A DNA stretch of 64,000 nt, taken from Streptomyces lincolnensis (lineage in GTDB: Bacteria; Actinomycetota; Actinomycetes; Streptomycetales; Streptomycetaceae). A program made the translations under genes and the position numbers. Below the pieces are notes generated by a model. The model was not told where the DNA came from and searched no databases. It saw only the letters and a program-made list of their open reading frames with translations. Below, piece after piece: positions 19,754 through 27,144 of the stretch (position 1 is the stretch's first letter; every line of letters begins with the position of its first letter). The DNA lies in the NCBI RefSeq assembly GCF_001685355.1, contig NZ_CP016438.1:930001-994000 (forward strand). The letters are read 5' to 3'.

Positions 19754-19807
19754 AGCCGTCACACCGGGGCTCCGCCGCAGAGCCGTCACACCGGGGCTCC
19801 GCCGCAG
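19754..19807. repeat. perfect 27-bp tandem duplication
   Basis: Two identical 27-bp copies (19754-19780 and 19781-19807) beginning AGCCGTCACACCGGGGCTCC lie head to tail in the short convergent intergenic region. They look like a recent slippage duplication; no coding role is seen. Confidence 0.85.
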
Positions 19808-19830
19808 AAGGGACGACCGGCCTGCACGCC

Positions 19831-19885
19831 CTGCTGCATCCGCCGCGCGACCCTGCCTACACGTCCTGCTGCATCCGCCGCGCGA
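19831..19885. repeat. 20-bp direct repeat duplicating the end of the deaminase gene
   Basis: The 20 bp from 19866 to 19885 (starting CTGCTGCATCCGCCG), which encode the last codons of the amidohydrolase, are repeated exactly at 19831-19850 just beyond its stop. The copy lies outside the gene. Confidence 0.8.
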
Positions 19886-21236
19886 TCCGGCCATGCGTCC
19901 GCAGCGCGTCCGCGAGCCCCGGCGGGACCGGCTCGCCCCGGTCGACCAGGACGCGGCCGGCCACGACCGTGGTCCAGGCGCGGGCGGGCCCGCAGCGCAG
20001 CCAGGCCTCCACGGGATCGCTGAACGCCCCGGCGCGGGCGACCTCGTGCAGGTCCCAGACGACCAGGTCGGCGCAGGCACCGGGCCGCAGGTGCCCCGGT
20101 TCGTCCCCGCGCCCCAGACAGCGGGCCGAGCCGTGGGTGGCGATGTCGAGGGCGTCCCGCGCGGTCATCGCACCGGGTCCGTCGCGGTAGCGGCCGAGGA
20201 GCAGGGCGCCGCGGGTCTCCATCCAGAGCGAGGCGTGGTCGGTGGAGGCGGAGCCGTCGCAGCCGATGCCGACGGGCAGACCCATCTCGCGCATCTCGCG
20301 CACCCGGGCCGTACCGCCGCCGATGAGCATGTTGGAGCTGGGGCAGTGCGCCACCCCGACCCCCGCCGCGGCGAGGCGGCGCAGTTCGGCGTCGTTCGGA
20401 TAAATGCAGTGCGCCACCCAGGTGCGGTCGCTCATCCAGCCGGTGTCCTCGAAGTACTCGACGGGCCGGCAGCCGTACGTCCGAAGGCAGTAGGTGTCCT
20501 CGTCGCGGTCCTCGGCGAGGTGGGTGTGCAGGCGTACGTCATGGCGCTCGGCGAGTTCGGCGGTCGCCGTCATCAGCTCCCTGGTCACCGAGAACGGGGA
20601 GCAGGGCACGAGGGCGACCCTGATGAGCGCGCCGGGCGAGGGGTCGTGGTGGGCCCGGATCAGCCGTTCGCTGTCGGCGAGGACCTCCTCGTCGGTCTGG
20701 GTGACGCTCCGCGGCGGCAGGCCGCCGTCCTCGACGGACCGGGTCATCGAGCCGCGGGTGGCGTGGAAGCGGAAGCCGATGTCGCGGGCGGCCCGGATCT
20801 CGGCGTCGACCAGGCCGGGGCGCGGGTGGACGTAGAGGTGGTCGGAGGAGGTGGTGCAGCCGCCCATCAGCAGCTCGGCCATGCCGACGTAGGCCGAGAC
20901 GTGCGCGGCCTCCTCGTCGAGGGCGGCCCACAGCGGGTACAGGGTGGTCAGCCAGTCGAAGAGGGAGCCGTTCACGGCGGGCGCGTAGGCGCGGGTGAGG
21001 TTCTGGTAGATGTGGTGGTGCGTGTTGACCAGACCGGGCGTGATCAGGCGTCCGGCGGCGGAGACGGTGGCCTGGGCCTCGGGTTCGGTTCCGGCCGGGC
21101 CGACGGCGGTGACCCGACCACCGGCCGTCGCCAGCCAGCCGCCCGGGATCTCCCGCTCGCCGTCCACGACGAGCAGTTCGGCATCCCTGACCAGCAGCTC
21201 CACTGCGGTGACCGACGCGACAGCGGCAGACGTCAT
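19857..21236 (-). CDS. 8-oxoguanine deaminase-like amidohydrolase
   Basis: This 459-residue amidohydrolase has the expected metal and substrate motifs. These are LVNTHHHIYQNLTRAYAP near residue 70, LHTHLAEDRDEDTYCLRTYG near 235, the HCIYPNDAE metal His, and GIGCDGSASTDH near 325. The AtzB/TrzN-SsnA-like family contains 8-oxoguanine deaminase and hydroxydechloroatrazine ethylaminohydrolase. HLAEDRDE with CLRTYGCRPVEY matches the 8-oxoguanine deaminase subgroup best. It would salvage oxidised guanine to urate in the cytoplasm. ATG at 21234-21236 gives the family-length protein; a longer frame upstream looks non-coding. It is divergent from the esterase gene. Confidence 0.82.
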   Translation of the reverse strand: MTSAAVASVTAVELLVRDAELLVVDGEREIPGGWLATAGGRVTAVGPAGTEPEAQATVSAAGRLITPGLVNTHHHIYQNLTRAYAPAVNGSLFDWLTTLYPLWAALDEEAAHVSAYVGMAELLMGGCTTSSDHLYVHPRPGLVDAEIRAARDIGFRFHATRGSMTRSVEDGGLPPRSVTQTDEEVLADSERLIRAHHDPSPGALIRVALVPCSPFSVTRELMTATAELAERHDVRLHTHLAEDRDEDTYCLRTYGCRPVEYFEDTGWMSDRTWVAHCIYPNDAELRRLAAAGVGVAHCPSSNMLIGGGTARVREMREMGLPVGIGCDGSASTDHASLWMETRGALLLGRYRDGPGAMTARDALDIATHGSARCLGRGDEPGHLRPGACADLVVWDLHEVARAGAFSDPVEAWLRCGPARAWTTVVAGRVLVDRGEPVPPGLADALRTHGRIARRMQQDV

Positions 21237-21283
21237 GGCGCCATGCCAGGTGCGTAGCGGGACAAAGGCCTGGCGATACGTCC

Positions 21284-21306
21284 GATCACCCACGTACGGT
21301 GTGATC
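21284..21306. promoter_or_regulatory. inverted repeat in the deaminase/esterase divergent promoter
   Basis: GATCAC (21284-21289) and GTGATC (21301-21306) form an inverted repeat with an 11-bp spacer, 35 bp before the esterase ATG. It could be an operator shared by the two divergent genes. No regulator gene adjoins it. Confidence 0.4.
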
Positions 21307-21340
21307 ATCCGCACCCACCCTTCGCAAAAGGCGGCCACAG

Positions 21341-22309
21341 ATGCCTCTGTTCGACCTGCCCCTCGACGAACTCCGCGAGTACCGCAGCGAGTCGGCCGAG
21401 CCCGAGGACTTCGACGCGTTCTGGTCCAAGACCCTCACGGAGGCTCGCGCATACGACCTGGACGCCCGCTTCGAACTCGTCGACACCGGCCTGTCGACGG
21501 TGAAGGTGTACGACGTGACGTTCGCCGGTTTCGGCGGTCACCCGGTCAAGGGCTGGTTCACGATCCCCGCCGAGGTGTCCGCCCCGGTCCCGGTGGTCGT
21601 GGAGTACATCGGGTACGGCGGCGGGCGCGGTCTGCCGCACGAGCATCTGCTGTGGGCGTCGTCGGGCCGGGCGCACTTCGTGATGGACACCCGCGGCCAG
21701 GGCAGCGCGTGGGGCGGCGGCGGTGGCACCGCGGACCCGGTGGCCGGCGGGCCCGCGTTCCCCGGCTTCATGACGCGGGGCATCGACGCCCCCGAGAACT
21801 ACTACTACCGCCGGGTGTTCACGGACGGCGTCCGTGCGGTGGAGGCGGCCCGCTCGCACCCGCTGGCCGACCCGGCGCGCACGGTCGTCACGGGCGGCAG
21901 CCAGGGCGGCGGCATCTCGATCGCGGTGGGCGGTCTGGTGCCCGACCTGGCGGCGGTCGCGCCGGACGTGCCGTTCCTGTGCGACTTCCCGCGCGCGGCG
22001 ACCCTGACGGACCGGCACCCGTACCGGGAGATCGGCCTCTTCCTCAAGACGCACCGCGGCCGCGCGGCGGACGTCCAGCGCACCCTCGCCTACTTCGACG
22101 GCGTGCACTTCGCCGCCCGCGGCCGGGCCCCGGCGCTGTTCTCGGCGGCACTGGAGGACCAGACCTGCCCGCCCTCCACCGTGTTCGCGGCCTACAATGC
22201 GTGGGCGCACGCCGAGAAGGACATCGAGGTGTACGACTTCAACGACCACGAGGGCGGCGGCCCGTACCAGGAGGCGGCGAAGCTGCGCTGGCTGCGGACG
22301 TACGTGTAA
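21341..22309 (+). CDS. acetylxylan esterase / cephalosporin-C deacetylase family (CE7)
   Basis: This 322-residue alpha/beta hydrolase has length and motifs typical of CE7. They include GHPVKGWFTIPAE, VVVEYIGYGGGRGLPHEH (oxyanion region), MDTRGQGS, the nucleophile VTGGSQGGGIS near residue 188, the acid in SAALEDQTCPPSTVFAAYN near 270, and a His in FNDHEGG near 303. It removes acetyl groups from xylo-oligosaccharides or cephalosporins. There is no signal peptide, so it acts in the cytoplasm. A terminator-like hairpin lies 90 bp downstream. Confidence 0.9.
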   Translation: MPLFDLPLDELREYRSESAEPEDFDAFWSKTLTEARAYDLDARFELVDTGLSTVKVYDVTFAGFGGHPVKGWFTIPAEVSAPVPVVVEYIGYGGGRGLPHEHLLWASSGRAHFVMDTRGQGSAWGGGGGTADPVAGGPAFPGFMTRGIDAPENYYYRRVFTDGVRAVEAARSHPLADPARTVVTGGSQGGGISIAVGGLVPDLAAVAPDVPFLCDFPRAATLTDRHPYREIGLFLKTHRGRAADVQRTLAYFDGVHFAARGRAPALFSAALEDQTCPPSTVFAAYNAWAHAEKDIEVYDFNDHEGGGPYQEAAKLRWLRTYV

Positions 22310-22373
22310 GCGGCGGTCGCCGACCCACGACACCCGGGTGTGGTTGCTCGCGCCCGGCACCTTCCCTTCCACT

Positions 22374-22385
22374 CCGACCAGTCGG
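22374..22385. promoter_or_regulatory. TetR-type operator-like palindrome before the serine hydrolase
   Basis: CCGAC-CA-GTCGG is a perfect short palindrome in the context ACTCCGACCAGTCGGTATG, about 63 bp before the hydrolase ATG. Sites of the ACCGACCGGTCGGT type are common for actinobacterial TetR regulators. No tetR gene is nearby, so the regulator would act from elsewhere. Confidence 0.4.
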
Positions 22386-22398
22386 TATGTTCGATGGT

Positions 22399-22429
22399 GC
22401 CCGGGCCGCAGCGTCGTGGCCCGGGCTTT
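22399..22429 (+). terminator. intrinsic terminator-like hairpin after the CE7 esterase
   Basis: GCCCGGGCC and GGCCCGGGC form a 9-bp perfect stem around a 10-nt loop, followed by TTT. It lies between the esterase stop and the serine hydrolase start, so it ends the esterase transcript or sits in the hydrolase leader. Confidence 0.55.
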
Positions 22430-22447
22430 CCGGACGACGGAGGGTTC

Positions 22448-23614
22448 ATGTCCGAGCGAGAGCCACGGGTTCACGGCCACTGCGACGAACGCTTCGCCGC
22501 GGTGCGCACGGCGTTCGAGGAGAACTTCCGGGACCGCGCCGAGGTGGGTGCCGCCGTCACCGTCACGGTCGAGGGCACGACGGTCGTGGACCTGTGGGGC
22601 GGTTGGGCCGACGCGGAGGGCACCCGTGCCTGGGAGCGGGACACCCTGGTCAACGTGTGGTCGACGTCCAAGGGCCCGGTCGCACTGTGCGCGCACCTCC
22701 TCGCCGACCGGGGGCTGCTCGACTTCGACGCACCGGTGGCCGCCTACTGGCCCGAGTTCGCCGCGGCCGGCAAGGAAGGGGTCCTGGTACGGCATCTGCT
22801 GTCGCACCGGGCGGGACTGTCCGGTCTGCGGGAGCCCCACTCGCTCGCCCAGCTCTGCGACTGGGAGCTGACGACGAAGCGGCTGGCGGCGATGGAGCCC
22901 TGGTGGGAGCCGGGGACGGTGTCCGGGTATCACGCGCTGACGTACGGCTTCCTGGTCGGGGAGGTCGTACGGCGGATCTCTGGGCTGCTGCCGGGGGCGT
23001 TCCTGGAACGGGAGGTGACCGGGCCGCTGGGCATCGACTTCACCATCGGCCTGCCGGAGAAGGAGGCCGGCCGGGCGGCCGAGCTGGTGCAGCCGGCCGT
23101 CGCGCCGAGCAGTGAACAGGCCGCGATCTTCAGCCAGTTGGCGCCCGCCGCCCTGGCCGCCCTGACCAATCCCGGGGTAGGTGCGGCGGCCGCCCACTCC
23201 CCCGACTGGCGGGCCGCCGAGATCCCCGCCGCCAACGGCCACGGCACCGCACGGGCCATCGCCGCGCTCTACGGCGTCTTCGCGGGCCAGGGCCTGTACG
23301 GCGGCCGTCGCATCCTGTCCCCCGAGGCCACCGAGCGGGTGCGCGAGGGACAGGGCAGCTGCCGCGACCTGGTCCTGGGCGCCGGATTCGAGCACGAGAC
23401 GGAGATCGGACTCGGCCTGTGGCTCAGCGGCCCGAACGGCTCGTACGGACCCAACCCCCGCGCCTACGGCCATGACGGCTTCGGCGGCTCGTGCGGGCTG
23501 GCGGACCCGGACTCGGTGGTCTCCCTGGGATACGTCATGAACCGCATGGGGCCCCACATCGCCGACGACCCGCGGAAGATGGCCCTGGTGGACGCCCTGT
23601 ACAGCGCGCTGTGA
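22448..23614 (+). CDS. class C beta-lactamase-like serine hydrolase/esterase
   Basis: This 388-residue protein has the class C beta-lactamase/EstB fold. The SxxK nucleophile motif is VWSTSKGPVAL near residue 73 and HLLSHRAGLSGL follows. The Y-x-x motif is SGYHALTYGFLVGEVVRR near 160, and a GHDGFGG tail motif replaces KTG. Such enzymes are usually carboxylesterases or D-Ala peptidases rather than beta-lactamases. No signal peptide is visible, so cytoplasmic esterase activity is likely. ATG 22448 is taken because GGAGGG precedes it at good spacing. A short palindrome in the promoter may be a TetR site. Confidence 0.88.
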   Translation: MSEREPRVHGHCDERFAAVRTAFEENFRDRAEVGAAVTVTVEGTTVVDLWGGWADAEGTRAWERDTLVNVWSTSKGPVALCAHLLADRGLLDFDAPVAAYWPEFAAAGKEGVLVRHLLSHRAGLSGLREPHSLAQLCDWELTTKRLAAMEPWWEPGTVSGYHALTYGFLVGEVVRRISGLLPGAFLEREVTGPLGIDFTIGLPEKEAGRAAELVQPAVAPSSEQAAIFSQLAPAALAALTNPGVGAAAAHSPDWRAAEIPAANGHGTARAIAALYGVFAGQGLYGGRRILSPEATERVREGQGSCRDLVLGAGFEHETEIGLGLWLSGPNGSYGPNPRAYGHDGFGGSCGLADPDSVVSLGYVMNRMGPHIADDPRKMALVDALYSAL

Positions 23615-23627
23615 CAGGCGGGCCAAG

Positions 23628-24356
23628 CTAGGACACGGGGCGTCGCGCCACGACCAGCCGCACCCGTGGGCTGCCGTCGCGGCGGCGTCCGAACTCCGGC
23701 AGGGCCTCCAGTTCCACGTCGAATCCGGCCCGCTCCAGCTCCCGCAGCACCTCCCCCGGCCTGAAGGCCCGGTAGTACATGACGAACGGCGGCCGCCACA
23801 GGGCGTTGCGCACCCGCATCACCGTGTCGAAGCCCAGCAGCATCCAGTGGGCCGGGGAGGTCACGCGCGGCGGGGCGAGGACGGGGAAGGCGAAGCTGCC
23901 ACCGGGCCGCAGGACGGAGTGGGCCTGGCGGAACAGGCCGGGGAGTTCGCCCGGCAGGAAGTGCCCGAACGCCCCGAAGCTCACGACGAGGTCGAATCCC
24001 GGCCGGAAGGGCAGGGCGCGGGCGTCTGCGCGCACCCAGGAGACGGGCGTATCGGCGGGGCGCTCCCGTTCGCGGGCCACCGCGAGCATCCCGGCGCTGA
24101 AGTCGACGCCGACCACACCCTCCCGGCACACCCGCGCCAGGACGTCGACGCCCGCGCCGGTGCCGCAGCACAGGTCGAGTCCGGTGCCGAACGGGCCCCT
24201 TCGGCGCAGCGCGGTCGCGACGGCGTCGAGGACCGAGTCCGGCGTACGGAAGGGGGTGTGGTCGAACTTCGGCGCGAGCAGGTCGTAGCCGCGCTCGACG
24301 GACGACAGTGCCTGGACGGCGAGTTCGCGGAGACTGGGGCCTTCGGGGCTGAACAT
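23628..24356 (-). CDS. class I SAM-dependent methyltransferase
   Basis: This 242-residue enzyme has SAM motif I as GLDLCCGTGAGVDVLARVC near residue 58-76, motif II VVGVDFSAGMLAVAREREE-like, RADARALPF, and FDLVVSFGAFGHF as motif IV region. The UbiE/Methyltransf_11 type acts on small molecules. The acceptor is not evident. It is convergent with the serine hydrolase (13 bp apart) and lies downstream of the cupin operon beyond a strong terminator, so it is a separate transcript. ATG 24354-24356 is used. Confidence 0.88.
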   Translation of the reverse strand: MFSPEGPSLRELAVQALSSVERGYDLLAPKFDHTPFRTPDSVLDAVATALRRRGPFGTGLDLCCGTGAGVDVLARVCREGVVGVDFSAGMLAVARERERPADTPVSWVRADARALPFRPGFDLVVSFGAFGHFLPGELPGLFRQAHSVLRPGGSFAFPVLAPPRVTSPAHWMLLGFDTVMRVRNALWRPPFVMYYRAFRPGEVLRELERAGFDVELEALPEFGRRRDGSPRVRLVVARRPVS

Positions 24357-24392
24357 CCGCGTCAGCTTAAGGGAGCGCGCGGGCCACGGAGG

Positions 24393-24433
24393 CGCTTGTG
24401 GCGGCCGAGCTTTCCGCGCGGCCGCCACAAGCG
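24393..24433 (-). terminator. strong terminator after the cupin gene
   Basis: CGCTTGTGGCGGCCG (24393-24407) and its exact complement at 24419-24433 form a 15-bp stem with an 11-nt loop, 45 bp downstream of the cupin stop on the minus strand. It isolates the cupin/dehalogenase/oxidase run from the methyltransferase gene. Confidence 0.75.
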
Positions 24434-24478
24434 GCTGCCGCTTGCGCGAGGCGGTGGACAACCGGCGCGGCGTCGGCG

Positions 24479-24832
24479 TTACGACACGGTCAGGTAGATC
24501 TTGCGCACGGTTTCGATGGTCTTCCAGACACCGACGAAGCCCGGCTTCATGACGAAGCTGTCGCCTGCCTTGTAGATCACCGGCTCGCCACCTTCCGGCG
24601 TGAGTTCGATGACGCCGGAAATGATGTGGCAGAACTCGAAGATCTCGCCCTTGATCGAGCGCGTCTCGCCGGGCGTGGCTTCCCAGACACCGGTATTGAC
24701 CGTTTCCCCGCGGGCGACGTCCTGGACCCAGGTCTTGTATGCCGGGTCGCCGGAGATCAGGCGTTCCGGCAGCGGGCCGGACTCGCGGGGTGCGAAGGAG
24801 GGATGGGGGTCGATGGTCTTCAGGAGCGACAT
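24479..24832 (-). CDS. cupin domain protein (DUF861 type)
   Basis: This 117-residue single cupin has motif 1 around FEFCHIISGVIELTPEGGEP and motif 2 YKAGDSFVMKPGFVGVW. It is of the EutQ/ureidoglycine-aminohydrolase-like DUF861 group found beside amine and amino-acid oxidases. GAGGA precedes the ATG. Codon use is unlike its neighbours: it has many GAA, GCA, GGT, AAT and ATT codons and a TAA stop, giving visibly lower third-position GC, as in proteobacterial genes. That suggests recent acquisition. It is the last gene of the oxidase-dehalogenase-cupin run. Confidence 0.85.
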   Translation of the reverse strand: MSLLKTIDPHPSFAPRESGPLPERLISGDPAYKTWVQDVARGETVNTGVWEATPGETRSIKGEIFEFCHIISGVIELTPEGGEPVIYKAGDSFVMKPGFVGVWKTIETVRKIYLTVS

Positions 24833-24913
24833 GCTGTTCCTCTACTGGTTTTGGGCTGCGGGTGGGGTGGGGGCCTTCGGCGGCTGTCCGTGCGGGGCGA
24901 TGTACGCCGCGGG

Positions 24914-25594
24914 TCAGATGCCGAGCATGGTGTTGAGCTCGTCCAGGGACTTCACCGTCACGTAGTCGTAGCCGTGGGTGACCGGGTCGTAGCCGCGGTC
25001 CAGCAGGACGAGGTTGCGGAAGCCCATGTCGTGCATCGGCATCAGGTCGTAGCGGGTGTGCGAGGCGACGTGCACGAAGTCCTCGGGGGACGCGTCGAGT
25101 TGGTCGAGCATGTACTCGAACGCGGCGTAGCGGGGCTTGTAGTAGCCGGCCTGCTCGGCGGTGAAGACCGCGTGGAAGTCCGCCCCCAGCCGGGGCACGC
25201 TCTCCGCCAGGCAAGAGTCGTCGGCGTTGGAGAGGATCACCAGCTTGTAGTGCTCGCCCATCTTCTTCAGCGGCTCCGGCACGTCCGCGTGCGGGCCCCA
25301 GCTGCGCACACCGTCGGCGAGGCGCTTGCCCGCGTCCGGGGCGGCCTTGACACCCCACTTGCGGCAGACCCGCTCGAAGGAGTCCTGGAGCACCTGCTCG
25401 TAGGGGTAGTACGCGCCACGGACCTGGTCGTAGCGGTAGCCGCGGAACTCCCGCACGAACTGGTCGAACTGCTCGGCGGGGATCTGGTCGCCGAGCAGCT
25501 CACGCGTGATGGGGGTCATCGGCCACTCGACCAACGTGCCGTAGCAGTCGAACGAGACGTACTTCGGCCGGAACTGAAACGAGGGGATGGGCAT
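24914..25594 (-). CDS. haloacid dehalogenase type II (HAD superfamily)
   Basis: This 226-residue HAD hydrolase has nucleophile motif VSFDCYGTLVEWP near residue 13-25, motif II VILSNADDS near 119, motif III Lys in GYYKPRYAAFEYML, and motif IV VASHTRYDLMPMHDMGF near 175. These match type II 2-haloacid dehalogenases and their amine-pathway paralogues. The reaction would hydrolyse a C-halogen or phosphate ester bond; the context with an amine oxidase suggests a pathway intermediate instead of a xenobiotic. The ATG at 25592-25594 is used. Confidence 0.87.
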   Translation of the reverse strand: MPIPSFQFRPKYVSFDCYGTLVEWPMTPITRELLGDQIPAEQFDQFVREFRGYRYDQVRGAYYPYEQVLQDSFERVCRKWGVKAAPDAGKRLADGVRSWGPHADVPEPLKKMGEHYKLVILSNADDSCLAESVPRLGADFHAVFTAEQAGYYKPRYAAFEYMLDQLDASPEDFVHVASHTRYDLMPMHDMGFRNLVLLDRGYDPVTHGYDYVTVKSLDELNTMLGI

Positions 25595-25684
25595 GAGGGT
25601 GCTCCTGTCTTTGCTGCGGGGGCTGGTGACGGCCGGTGCACGCCTTTTCGGGCATGGCTATGACAGAGGTGGCGACTTGGGTGA

Positions 25685-25707
25685 GGGTGATGCCGTCGGC
25701 ATCACCC
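25685..25707 (-). terminator. intercistronic hairpin after the FAD oxidase
   Basis: GGGTGATGCC and GGCATCACCC form a 10-bp perfect stem with a 3-nt loop, beginning 4 bp beyond the oxidase stop on the minus strand. It may attenuate expression into the dehalogenase and cupin genes or protect the message end. Confidence 0.55.
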
Positions 25708-25711
25708 GGGA

Positions 25712-26851
25712 TCAGGCGGCGCCGACTCCTGCCGGAGCGAGGAAGTCGATGGGATGGTCGGTGGTGCCGTCGAGCGCCAGATCGGCGGCGATCTCACCCA
25801 TGGCGGGCGAGATCTTGAAGCCGCTGCCGGAGAAGCCGGCCATGACGATGATGTCGTCCTCGCCGGGCAGATGGCCGACGAGCGGGTTGCCGGAGTCGGT
25901 GTAGCCCTCCATGTAGGCCGACATCCTGATGGGGTCGGGGTTCAGGTCGGGCATCAGCTCGGCGATGAACTCGCGGAAGATGCCGAGCTCTTCGGGGCGG
26001 CGGACCGTACGGTCGAGCCGTTCGGGCTCGGGCACCGGCAGATGGCGTGCGAAGGAGAGACCGAGCTTGACGGACATCCCGTCGGGCGACGGGATCCCGA
26101 AGCAGTCGTGGGGTGTGGCGCGCACGAAGGGGGGAGCCCCGTCCGCGAACCAGTCGTGGCGGGTGGGCAGATGCCAGGAGCAGACCACCCGGCGGACGTC
26201 GACGCTTCGGGGAAGGTCCGGGAGCAGGGTGTTGACCCAGGGGCCCACGGTCACCACCGCGGTGTCGACGTGGTCCGTGCCCTGGTCGGTGACGATGTCC
26301 ACGCCGCCGCCCGCAACGGGGGCGATCTCCCGCACCGGGGTATAGCGGTGCAGCCGGGCGCCCAGCTGTTCGGCGTGTGCCGCGGCGGCCTGGATCGACG
26401 CCTCGGGTCTGATGACGGCGCCCATCCGGTCCAGGACGGCGGTGTGCCCGTCCGGGAGGCGGTGCTGCGGGTAGCGGCGGGCGAGTTCCTCCCGGTCCAG
26501 TACCTCGTGCTCCAGACGATGGGTGGCGCTGGAGGAGAGCAACTGGCGCATGGCCGGTGACACGGTCTCTCCCATCACCAGGCAGCCGCTTCGGCGTCGC
26601 AGGGAGCGGCCCGTCTCCGCCTGGAGCTGCTCCCACAGCCCGTCCCCGAGCCGCAGCAGCGGAATGTACCCGGGTTCGCCGAGGTGGGCGGCTCGGAAGA
26701 TGCGGCTCTCGCCCCCGGCCGCGCCGCGGTCGTGCCCCGGCGCATACCGGTCGTAGCCGATGACCTCGGCTCCGCGGGCGGCCAGTCGCCACATGGCCTG
26801 ACTCCCCATGCTGCCGGCACCGATCACGGCGACGCGCTTCGGGATCCGCAT
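25712..26851 (-). CDS. FAD-dependent amine oxidase (MSOX/SolA-like DAO family)
   Basis: This 379-residue DAO-family flavoprotein has the N-terminal GxGxxG site VAVIGAGSMGSQAMWRLAARG and later GPWVNTLLPDL, VKLGLSF and a C-terminal AGFSGSGFKISPAMGEI. It resembles monomeric sarcosine oxidase and N-methyl-L-tryptophan oxidase. The cysteine that covalently holds FAD in those enzymes appears to be absent (MSAYMEGYTDSGNP), so FAD is probably non-covalent. It would oxidise a secondary amine or N-methyl amino acid. AAAGGAG precedes the ATG at 26849-26851. It is first in a run with the dehalogenase and cupin genes. Confidence 0.87.
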   Translation of the reverse strand: MRIPKRVAVIGAGSMGSQAMWRLAARGAEVIGYDRYAPGHDRGAAGGESRIFRAAHLGEPGYIPLLRLGDGLWEQLQAETGRSLRRRSGCLVMGETVSPAMRQLLSSSATHRLEHEVLDREELARRYPQHRLPDGHTAVLDRMGAVIRPEASIQAAAAHAEQLGARLHRYTPVREIAPVAGGGVDIVTDQGTDHVDTAVVTVGPWVNTLLPDLPRSVDVRRVVCSWHLPTRHDWFADGAPPFVRATPHDCFGIPSPDGMSVKLGLSFARHLPVPEPERLDRTVRRPEELGIFREFIAELMPDLNPDPIRMSAYMEGYTDSGNPLVGHLPGEDDIIVMAGFSGSGFKISPAMGEIAADLALDGTTDHPIDFLAPAGVGAA

Positions 26852-27144
26852 GAGGTCGCTCCTTTCGATGGTGTGGTCTGGGTGGTGGTCGGGCCTCGGC
26901 GCGGTACGGACACCGTGCGGACCCCTCCGCTTCCGGTTCGGTTCGGGTTCGGGTTCCGCTGGGCGTCGCATTCACTTTCGGTCCGCAGGAACCCGCAGGT
27001 CAACCCACACTCTGTTCCACCTTGGGGCCTTCTTGAGACGTCCTGTCACTGCGGGCGAACCGATGGGGGACGGCTCAAGGACTTCCGTTACGTCCGTGAG
27101 CTGGGCGGCGCCGACGGCCGCGACGACGGGCTGGTCTTCACCGC

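Noticed and set aside
26934..26960. GGTTCG near-repeats upstream of the amine oxidase
   Set aside because: Short and degenerate, not a recognisable operator or CRISPR-like array.
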